From: UBA2357 sp041916775
GTDB taxonomy: Bacteria > Pseudomonadota > Gammaproteobacteria > Burkholderiales > Rhodocyclaceae
Direction: 5' to 3'
NCBI GenBank assembly: GCA_041916775.1
Contig: JAYRYZ010000038.1
Coordinates: 1 to 21,007 of the forward strand
Length of the DNA: 21,007 nucleotides
Both the position numbers and the translations under genes were made by a program. Under the pieces are notes generated by a model. The model was given only the letters and a program-made list of their open reading frames with translations, had not been told where the DNA came from and made no database searches. The first letter of the stretch is position 1. Each line of letters starts with the position of its first letter. Below, one piece after another: positions 15,522 to 21,007 of this stretch.

Positions 15522-17238
15522 GCGCCTGCCCGGCGACGCCCGTGTCGCCGACCTCGCTCACGCGAAGTTCATGAAGGATCAGCGCAACAAGGGCACGGCC
15601 GGACGCTCCATCCGGACGCTCAGCCCCGATGAGTTGCAAGCCCGGACCAGCCGTAGCGTGAATATCGCGAATCCGGCCGACAACACCGACAGCCTTTCGC
15701 AGGAGATGGAAGGCCTGATCCAGCTCAAAATAAGCGATGTCGACCCCTACGACAAGAACCCGCGGCAGCATGAGAACGAGCGTTACGACGACATCAAGGA
15801 GTCGATCCGGGTCACGAACGTCCTCTCCCCGCTGGTCGTAACCCGCAGGCCTGGCGCCCCCCGGTTCATGGTCGGCGCCGGCGGTAACACCCGGCTCAAG
15901 GCTCAACAGGAGCTTTGGGCGGAAACCGGCGAGGCGCGCTTCGAGTATCTGCTCGGGATCTACCGACCCTGGGCGAGCGAGGTCACGACCTTGGTCTCGC
16001 ACCTGGCCGAGAATGAATTGCGCGGCGGATTGACCTTTTGGGATCGGGCGAATGGCGTTTGGGCGCTCAAGCGTGAGATCGAAGCTGAAAGCGGGAGCAA
16101 GGATCTGTCACTGAGGCAGTTGCATCGCGAGATGTTGGCGCGGGGCCTCAAAGTGTCGATCGCCCTGCTTTCATACTACGGCTTCGCCATCGAACAGCTC
16201 GGGGAGCTTGATCAGGCGACATTACGTCTGACAAAGAATAATGTGCGTGACCTCCAGCCCTCTGTTAACCAGTTGCAACGCTATTGCATGCTGAATGGGC
16301 TGAGCGACGAGGATTGGACGGCACTTCGCACCGATGCGCTGAAGCCGCTGGCAAACATCCTGGCGCAGGATGCCTACGAAGACGATGAAACCGAGGGCAC
16401 GAAGCGGATCCGTCCGCTCGATCCCGCACGGATCATCACGGCCCTTGAGCGAGCGGTCGCCGCGCGCCTGAACGAGCCGGTTGCCGATGTGCAGGCGCTG
16501 CGCCAGTTGGCCGAGACCTACCCCAAGGCCTCACTCGATGAGTTGCGCCTGCGCCATCGCAACAACACATCGAGCGCCGTGCCCCCGCCGATCGAGCACC
16601 CTACCCCTTCCCCCCAGACCGAAAACGCAGCCCCGCAAGCGCGCACTGGGCAGGGATCTGGCGCAGTCGAGCCCTCGCCTGTGAGCGTTGGAGCAGCGCC
16701 ACAAGCTCCGTCCTTTGAGCGCATGGAATCCCCTGACGAAGAATTCGACGCAGCGGATCCAACCGATGATCGTTCCGACCCGGGTAGCACGACCGACCCC
16801 CAAGTCAGCGTCTCGGATGCGATCGTCGCCTTCACCCGCGCATGTGGTGTCGCCGATCTGCTTCGACTGTGCGAAGCCCTGCCCAGCGGCTACTACATGG
16901 AGATCCCTGCCGCGGGCACCTTCCTAGACGGTGATGAAGCCCAACCGTATCGCTATGCCGGGTGGTGGATTGCCGCCATGCATTCGGGTCAGATCGATGG
17001 CGAGCACAGCGACCGCATGCCCGAAGACTCGCTGTGGCGTCAGGTTCAACGCATGGAAGCCGGCCATGACGAGCATGCCCTGCAGTGGCATATCGAAACC
17101 ACGCTCGGCAACCCGCCTGGGCTGGTCGAACTCGGGCAATGGTTCCTGCATTGTCCGGATCACGTTCTCGCAAGCCACGAGACCTTGCTACGCAGCCTGC
17201 GCAGCTTGGCCAGCAGCCAACAGGGAGCGCAAACATGA
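15514..17238 (+). CDS. parB: ParB-family protein of ICE (TIGR03764 type)
   Basis: A 574-residue protein, long for ParB. Residues about 68-165 form the ParB/Srx domain: ISDVDPYDKNPR (73-84), ESIRVTNVLSPLVVTRR (96-112). The box that reads GERR in CTP-hydrolysing chromosomal ParB is GAGGNTRLKA (121-130) here. A helical region (about 170-345, including SLRQLHREMLARGLKVSIALLSYYGFA) likely reads DNA. A Pro/Asp/Ser-rich linker (about 351-430) leads to a separate C-terminal domain (431-574) with Trp and His residues that I do not recognise. ATG 15514 has GAAGGAGG at ideal spacing and overlaps parA. The stop overlaps the next ATG (ATGA). Family assignment is good; the binding site is not identified. 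Confidence 0.9.
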   Translation: MSKRLPGDARVADLAHAKFMKDQRNKGTAGRSIRTLSPDELQARTSRSVNIANPADNTDSLSQEMEGLIQLKISDVDPYDKNPRQHENERYDDIKESIRVTNVLSPLVVTRRPGAPRFMVGAGGNTRLKAQQELWAETGEARFEYLLGIYRPWASEVTTLVSHLAENELRGGLTFWDRANGVWALKREIEAESGSKDLSLRQLHREMLARGLKVSIALLSYYGFAIEQLGELDQATLRLTKNNVRDLQPSVNQLQRYCMLNGLSDEDWTALRTDALKPLANILAQDAYEDDETEGTKRIRPLDPARIITALERAVAARLNEPVADVQALRQLAETYPKASLDELRLRHRNNTSSAVPPPIEHPTPSPQTENAAPQARTGQGSGAVEPSPVSVGAAPQAPSFERMESPDEEFDAADPTDDRSDPGSTTDPQVSVSDAIVAFTRACGVADLLRLCEALPSGYYMEIPAAGTFLDGDEAQPYRYAGWWIAAMHSGQIDGEHSDRMPEDSLWRQVQRMEAGHDEHALQWHIETTLGNPPGLVELGQWFLHCPDHVLASHETLLRSLRSLASSQQGAQT

Positions 17239-17777
17239 ATGCCACCATTCCCTTGACCGCACACACCCTCACGCTGTCGATCCTGACCTACCTGATCGAT
17301 CGGGCCGATCGCGGTGACTACGAAGGCATCCTCGGTCCGCTGGAGCCTTCGGAGGTCGATGAGCTTCGCCACATGACGGTACGCGACCTGCTGCGCTTGA
17401 CGGATCAGGGGCGTCCGATCGTGGCGATCTCGATCGATACACGGCAACTGCGGGGTTGCATGTCACGGCTGCGCAGCCGCAGCGACGGTGAGGTCGACAA
17501 GCTCTGGTTCGTGCGCCGCGGCACCCAGCAGTCCTTGATGACCGAACTCTTCGGCGTCTCTGAGCGGGAGTTCCGGGAGCTGCGTCGACACGCCGGCCTC
17601 ACCGATCAGCGCGGCCGCCCGCAGGCACTCAAACCTGCCACGGCGCAGGCGGTGCGCGAACAGTGGCAAGCCATCGACACCCGCGTGCCGCTCGCCGCGC
17701 GCTACCGCCGCCTCGGTGAGTCATTCCCCGATCTGTCGATGGCCTCGCTCTATGCGGCCATCCATGATCAGAAATAG
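17235..17777 (+). CDS. DUF2857-domain ICE protein
   Basis: A 180-residue protein matching the DUF2857 family found next to parB and STY4528-type genes in this ICE group. It begins with a hydrophobic-helical stretch (LTAHTLTLSILTYLIDRADRG) and has a basic DNA-binding-like middle: CMSRLRSRSDGEVDKLWFVRRGTQQSLMTELFGVSEREFRELRRHAGL. The FGVSEREFRELRRHAGL part looks like a helix-turn-helix, and its end carries a second helical motif (YRRLGESFPDLSMASLYAAIHD). A regulatory or replication-accessory DNA-binding role is inferred; relatives include FlhC-like regulators at low similarity. ATG overlaps the parB stop as ATGA, so it is translated with parB. Confidence 0.85.
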   Translation: MNATIPLTAHTLTLSILTYLIDRADRGDYEGILGPLEPSEVDELRHMTVRDLLRLTDQGRPIVAISIDTRQLRGCMSRLRSRSDGEVDKLWFVRRGTQQSLMTELFGVSEREFRELRRHAGLTDQRGRPQALKPATAQAVREQWQAIDTRVPLAARYRRLGESFPDLSMASLYAAIHDQK

Positions 17778-17787
17778 GAGCGTACTC

Positions 17788-18213
17788 ATGAACGACGAAT
17801 TTGCAGTCATGGACCCGGCGATGCTCCTCGAGAGTTTCGACGAGCCGATCGTGATCCACCGCAGCTTTCTGCCGCTCGCGGGCAGCATCAATGCCGCGCT
17901 CCTGCTGACCTGGATGATCACCCTCACACGAGAGCAGCCCGAAGGCGGTGACGGCTGGCTGGCGTTCACGCAGGCGGATTGGGCAACCGAAACCGGGCTG
18001 TCGCGCTACGAACAGGAGTCTGCACGCAAAGCGCTGCGTACCCGGGGGCTGATCGAAGAGCGCCGCGTCGGCATGCCGTCGCGCCTCGAGATGCGGGTGA
18101 AAGCGCAGGACATCGCCGAGGCGTTGCGTCGCCAAGGACAGCGCCGCTACGCCGCTTTCCTCGCCGAACGGGATCGCTTCGAAGCCGACCGATTCGACGC
18201 TTCGCAACGGTAG
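17788..18213 (+). CDS. Winged-helix-like protein, single-module relative of the STY4528 N-terminal region
   Basis: A 141-residue protein. Residues about 21-116 form one module: hydrophobic helix SINAALLLTWM (33-43), GWLAF.QADWATETGLSRYEQESARKALRTRG (57-87) as recognition-type helices, then ERRVGMPSRLEMRV (91-104) as a beta wing. The same pattern occurs twice in the next gene's product (about 28-123 and 147-253), so this looks like a stand-alone copy of an initiator-type DNA-binding domain. The C-terminus is a charged helix (RRYAAFLAERDRFEADRF). The ATG follows AGGAG at 9 nt. It may cooperate with or antagonise the larger protein at the same DNA sites. No firm family name can be given. Confidence 0.8.
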   Translation: MNDEFAVMDPAMLLESFDEPIVIHRSFLPLAGSINAALLLTWMITLTREQPEGGDGWLAFTQADWATETGLSRYEQESARKALRTRGLIEERRVGMPSRLEMRVKAQDIAEALRRQGQRRYAAFLAERDRFEADRFDASQR

Positions 18214-18228
18214 GACTCGGTCACCGCC

Positions 18229-19845
18229 ATGCGCCCTAGCGCCCCACTCCCTACGCCACAGGACGGCCCCCGCCGACACCGGATCGGTCGGGTACTGGCG
18301 TTACTCGGGCGCGGCGTAATCGCCTTCCATCCGCGGCTCATCACCCTGACCGGCAGCATCACCAGTGCGCTGATGCTATCTCAGTCGCTCTATTGGACCA
18401 AGGTGGTGGGTCGGAACGAGGGCCGCGACGGCTGGTTCTGGAAGACGCGCGCAGACTGGCACCGCGAGACAGCCTTGTCCCGGCATGAACAGGATGGCGC
18501 AAGAGCGCGCCTGTCCGCCCTGCCCTTCTGGCGCGAGCGCCGAGTCGGCATGCCAGCGCGGTTATGGTTCAAAGTGGACCTGAACAACTTGGCGCGACAA
18601 ATCGACCAGGACTTTACGGGCTCCTGGGATTGGCAGGATGAGCGCGCGCTGATGCATCTGCTGGGTCGACCGCTGCTTGTTTACCGGGCGCTTGCCGACC
18701 TGTGCGGGTCGGTGACCGCCTCGATCCTCTTGTCGCGACTCCTGGCCGAGGAACGCGTCGCCTTGCGCGCTCAGCTTGCAAGACCGGGACAATCGTCGGT
18801 GGGCTGGGTTCGCTACGACCAGCAGCGACTGCTCGCAGCCACAGGCCTCACCCGTGCCGAGTTCTACCATGCACGCGCCGTGCTGCGCGCAGCCGGCTTC
18901 GTATCCGAGCAACGGATTGGCCTGCCCCCGCGCTCCGAATGGCGGCTCGATCTCGAGGCAATCGCGAGCGCACTCGAAGCGGGCCTGGGCGAGCGCGACA
19001 AGGTGCAGACTGCAGTTATCCACAGCCCCGATCACGTCGTACAACATAGCTTCGACTTTGGTGCCAAGCACCCCGATCAGGCTGAAACCCGCGTGGTTGA
19101 CCAGTTGGCCGGAATCCGTATATCCAGTATGTGGCAAAACCCCATACAAGGATGTGGCAAAACCCCATACAAGGATGCGGAAAACCCCCAAACAGGAAAT
19201 CCGGATTCCGGCCAACTGGATTTCGCGATTCCGGCCAACAAGATGGCCGAATTCCGGACGCCCGGTCGGCCGGAATCAGTACGTCCTATAGAGGGGTTGA
19301 CTACGGGTAAACCGATTACTTCAAAACCCCTCCCCCTTACCCCCTCGACCCCGGAACCTGTGAGCCTCCGGGAGACCGCAGGTGTGGGTGGTTCGGAGAA
19401 AATCGGCAACCCCTTGACGATCCTGGTCTGGCCCAGTGCCCTGCTGGAGACCGAACGCCCCATCGCACTGACGCTGCTCGGCAGCATTCCGAGTGCGGTC
19501 CAGGCAACCCAGCCCCATCTCGCGCAGCAGCTGCTCGACGAGTTGGCAGGACAGGCGGCTCAGCGTCTGATCCACCAACCGCTGGCCTACCTGCGGCGCC
19601 TGGTCGAGCGTGTGCAACTCGGCAGCTTCGTACCCGTCACCGCGGCCCGGATCTGCGAAGCACGGCAACGCGCCGAGCAACGGCAGCGCGAACGCGAAAA
19701 TCTGGGCTTAGTGCCCGAAACCAAACCTCCGGTTTCACTCACCCCCGAGCAACGTGCCGCCCGTCGGCGCGATCTCGAGGCCATGAGCAAGAAGCTCGGT
19801 CTTCACGTGGGCTTGCGCCCTGTTGTTTCCCCCCAAACCTCGTAA
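18229..19845 (+). CDS. STY4528-type pathogenicity-island/ICE replication protein
   Basis: A 538-residue protein of the family named after Salmonella SPI-7 STY4528, considered the element's replication protein. It contains two winged-helix-like modules: 28-123 (SITSALMLSQSLYW..GWFWKTRADWHRETALSRHEQ..ERRVGMPARL) and 147-253 (SVTASILLSRLL..GWVRYDQQRLLAATGLTRAEF..EQRIGLPPRS). A polar, Pro/Asn-rich linker (about 280-395) is encoded by the iterated DNA at 19101-19332. A helical domain (about 397-475) and a basic coil rich in Arg/Gln/Glu end the protein. The ATG 18229 has no good Shine-Dalgarno; re-initiation after the stop 15 bp upstream is possible. No polymerase, primase or helicase motif is visible, so an origin-binding role is the more likely part. 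Confidence 0.85.
   Translation: MRPSAPLPTPQDGPRRHRIGRVLALLGRGVIAFHPRLITLTGSITSALMLSQSLYWTKVVGRNEGRDGWFWKTRADWHRETALSRHEQDGARARLSALPFWRERRVGMPARLWFKVDLNNLARQIDQDFTGSWDWQDERALMHLLGRPLLVYRALADLCGSVTASILLSRLLAEERVALRAQLARPGQSSVGWVRYDQQRLLAATGLTRAEFYHARAVLRAAGFVSEQRIGLPPRSEWRLDLEAIASALEAGLGERDKVQTAVIHSPDHVVQHSFDFGAKHPDQAETRVVDQLAGIRISSMWQNPIQGCGKTPYKDAENPQTGNPDSGQLDFAIPANKMAEFRTPGRPESVRPIEGLTTGKPITSKPLPLTPSTPEPVSLRETAGVGGSEKIGNPLTILVWPSALLETERPIALTLLGSIPSAVQATQPHLAQQLLDELAGQAAQRLIHQPLAYLRRLVERVQLGSFVPVTAARICEARQRAEQRQRERENLGLVPETKPPVSLTPEQRAARRRDLEAMSKKLGLHVGLRPVVSPQTS
19101..19219. repeat. Perfect 18-bp inverted repeat flanking the iterons
   Basis: CCAGTTGGCCGGAATCCG at 19101-19118 is repeated as its exact reverse complement at 19202-19219. 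The three 23-bp units lie between the arms. The core GGCCGGAATC occurs again at 19268-19277, and its reverse complement again at 19227-19236, giving four exact copies, two per orientation, within 171 bp. Confidence 0.92.
19129..19197 (+). repeat. Three tandem 23-bp iterons inside the replication gene
   Basis: Units start at 19129, 19152 and 19175. The first two are identical over all 23 bp (beginning ATGTGGCAAAACCCC and ending ACAAGG); the third is diverged (ATGCGGAAAACCCCC, ending with ACAGGA). Period 23 shifts the reading frame by two each time, so the identical DNA gives MWQNPIQG and then CGKTPYKD. Conservation is at DNA level, which fits a protein-binding array. Confidence 0.9.
19204..19257 (+). 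repeat. Second array with 23-bp period (GATTCCGGCCAAC)
   Basis: GATTCCGGCCAAC is at 19204-19216 and 19227-19239, and ATTCCGG recurs at 19251-19257. The common ATTCCGG starts at 19205, 19228 and 19251, exactly 23 bp apart, the same period as the neighbouring array. The two full copies are read in different frames (DSGQ and IPAN). Confidence 0.8.
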
Positions 19846-19857
19846 CCGGAGCCCTTC

Positions 19858-20910
19858 ATGTCCTCCACCACCACCCGGAAACCGACCCTCACCGTGCGCA
19901 AGCGCCGAGAGCCTGCCACGATCGTTGCGCCCGTCGTACCCACGCGCGTGGCACCGCCGGCCGAAGCACAGCCATTTGACCCTGAACTCGCGCGACCGCT
20001 CATCCAGCATCTGCTCAACGCCGAGAACCCAGACATCAACGATCCGAATTTCGCGCTCTTCGCACGCTACGAGGCCTGGGAGATGGCGCAACAGCGCAAG
20101 CGGGCGAACTACAAGAGTTCGCTCGGTGCGGATAAGGGCGTGCAGATGCAGGAAGCCCAGCGTATGTGGGAGATCGGTCGGCTTGAAGCCGAGCGGCCTG
20201 ACTTCATGGTTGTGCACACCAAGGATGCGCTGCGCCTCTTCATCGGCCGCGGAACGGACCCGGACGGCAAGGTCGCGCGCATCCCCGGCGCGAAGAACGT
20301 CGCGACCGCACTACGCTTTCTGTGGATCGAGTCGGGGCAAGACAACCCCTACGCCGATTGGGCGCTGGTGATGGCCGAGGAGGCGCTTGATGCGCGCATC
20401 CAGGCGGTTGAGCAGGCGCGCGCAGCGGTCTTGGCCAAGTTGCAGGCGCTGGAGGCGCGTGGCCTGCACATCTCGCCGCTGCGTTCCCAAAATCCGGTCA
20501 AAGTCGATCTGGGTTTCAAGAGCCCCTATGGCTTCCTGATTGCCCATCTCGTGATCGCGTTCGACGAGTTTGTGCGTGCGGTCAAGACGCTGCAGGCGCG
20601 TGATCTGATCGGCGCGGATGAGGCCCGCATCGAGATCCGCTCGGTGTTGCGTCCGATGCGTGCCTTGTTCGATCAGGTGTTGCGACAGCAGGCAATCCTG
20701 TCGCGGCCGGCCTTCGCAGCGGTTCGCCGTGCCGATTTCCTTGCGACGACGAAGGATGTGAAGAAGCGCGTGGGCGAGCTTGCGGCGATGTGGCCCGGCT
20801 TGCCGGATGCGGTGCTCAAGGGTGAGTTGCTGCCCAGACATGCGCGCCGGACCCAAGGCCGGCCTGCGCCAGTTGCCTCATCGGAGGGTGACGAGGCTGG
20901 GTTGTTGTGA
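19858..20910 (+). CDS. ICE protein, PFL_4669 family (TIGR03761)
   Basis: A 350-residue conserved ICE protein of unknown biochemical role. The family core covers about 85-290: MQEAQRMWEIGRL (97-109), PGAKNVATALRFLWIESGQDNPYADWALVMAEEALDARI (about 142-181), and FKSPYGFLIAHLVIAFDEFVRAVKTLQARDLI (about 221-252). It has a basic N-terminal tail (MSSTTTRKPTLTVRKRRE) and a basic C-terminal tail, longer than the family core, which suggests nucleic-acid contact. The ATG follows CCGGAG at 5 nt and lies 12 bp after the replication gene, so the two are one transcript. In related elements the next genes are small ICE proteins, a single-strand-binding protein and a topoisomerase; these would start beyond the window. 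Confidence 0.85.
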   Translation: MSSTTTRKPTLTVRKRREPATIVAPVVPTRVAPPAEAQPFDPELARPLIQHLLNAENPDINDPNFALFARYEAWEMAQQRKRANYKSSLGADKGVQMQEAQRMWEIGRLEAERPDFMVVHTKDALRLFIGRGTDPDGKVARIPGAKNVATALRFLWIESGQDNPYADWALVMAEEALDARIQAVEQARAAVLAKLQALEARGLHISPLRSQNPVKVDLGFKSPYGFLIAHLVIAFDEFVRAVKTLQARDLIGADEARIEIRSVLRPMRALFDQVLRQQAILSRPAFAAVRRADFLATTKDVKKRVGELAAMWPGLPDAVLKGELLPRHARRTQGRPAPVASSEGDEAGLL

Positions 20911-21007
20911 GCACTTCGGGCAGGGGAAGCGGTGGCGCGGCTGGGGTGTTAACCGGGTTAACACCTTCGAGCGCCGACGCGGGTGGATCAGTCGGGGTGT
21001 TCGCAGT
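20907..21007 (+). CDS. Possible 5' part of the next ICE gene, cut by the window end
   Basis: A GTG at 20907 overlaps the previous stop as GTGA, has GGAGGG about 18 nt upstream (weakly placed) and stays open to the last base. The 33 codons give a Gly/Ser/Ala-rich start (VSTSGRGSGGAAGVL) without a recognisable family, and the 21-bp palindrome would lie in it. It may equally be an intergenic regulatory stretch with the real start at the GTG near 20983 or beyond the window. Confidence 0.22.
   Translation, partial: MSTSGRGSGGAAGVLTGLTPSSADAGGSVGVFA
20945..20965. promoter_or_regulatory. Perfect 21-bp palindrome, likely protein-binding site
   Basis: The arms are GGTGTTAACC (20945-20954) and GGTTAACACC (20956-20965) around a single G. 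Each arm holds a GTTAAC hexamer. No T-run follows, and a one-base loop makes a poor RNA hairpin, so a dimeric DNA-binding protein (operator or ParB-type site) is the better reading. Confidence 0.65.

Larger units (their letters stand above)
19101..19332. other. Candidate intragenic replication origin or initiator-binding region
   Basis: This stretch combines the two 23-bp-period arrays, the 18-bp inverted repeat, two more core copies, and GAGGGGTT/AACCCCTC arms at 19291-19298 and 19325-19332. It sits in the linker-coding part of a gene whose product is thought to start replication. Origins lying inside the initiator gene are known for several theta plasmids (for example RepA_N types). Function here is inferred from structure alone; no DnaA box was recognised. 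Confidence 0.45.
14434..21007 (+). mobile_element. Partition/replication end of an ICE of the PFGI-1/SPI-7 type (partial)
   Basis: Six plus-strand genes in the order parA, parB, DUF2857, winged-helix protein, STY4528-type replication protein, PFL_4669/TIGR03761 protein form the module found at one end of integrative conjugative elements of this group. Integrase, conjugation genes, single-strand-binding protein and topoisomerase are not in the window and would be expected beyond 21007. The left limit is set at the end of the HAD gene only for convenience. A dnaB-like helicase, usual between parA and parB in relatives, is missing. Whether the element is intact or a fragment cannot be told from here. 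Confidence 0.8.

Overview
The window looks like a high-GC betaproteobacterial chromosome (probably the Rhodocyclales/Burkholderiales breadth; the taxon is inferred from gene content and codon bias only). Two unrelated blocks meet near position 14.4-14.6 kb.

Block 1 (1-14433) is a tetrahydromethanopterin (H4MPT)/methylofuran C1-transfer locus. It opens with 3.8 copies of a 128-bp tandem repeat full of dyads (1-481). A minus-strand pair, mfnF-like and mfnE-like (coupled by ATGA), runs into this array; both belong to the furan-cofactor pathway. A Ser/Thr kinase-HDOD-GAF signalling protein (2231-4612, plus) follows. Next come an ATP-grasp ligase (minus) and a HisA/HisF-like TIM barrel (plus) whose start codons share one CATG. 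The core operon fhcB-fhcA-fhcD-fhcC (6449-11158), with every junction overlapping, encodes the formyltransferase/hydrolase complex that releases formate from formyl-H4MPT via formyl-methylofuran. A 31-codon ORF exactly bridges fhcC to a Fae-family gene whose product lacks the expected active-site histidine. A fused pabB-pabC gene (4-aminobenzoate, precursor of folate and H4MPT) and an overlapping HAD phosphatase gene close the block.

Block 2 (about 14434-21007, continuing beyond the window) is the partition/replication end of an integrative conjugative element of the PFGI-1/SPI-7 type: parA, parB, a DUF2857 gene, a small winged-helix gene, an STY4528-type replication gene and a PFL_4669/TIGR03761 gene, tightly packed on the plus strand. 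The dnaB-like helicase usually found near parA/parB is absent here. A 203-bp AT-richer gap with two dyads separates the blocks; no tRNA gene or recognisable att duplication is visible in it.

The most interesting structure is inside the STY4528-type gene (19101-19332). A 23-bp unit is repeated in tandem, followed by a second 23-bp-period array. Both lie among four exact copies of GGCCGGAATC (two in each orientation), including a perfect 18-bp inverted repeat flanking the first array. Because 23 is not a multiple of three, the repeats are read in shifting frames, so the DNA rather than the peptide appears to be conserved. I read this as a candidate intragenic replication origin or initiator-binding site. 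The same gene and its upstream neighbour together carry three homologous winged-helix modules.
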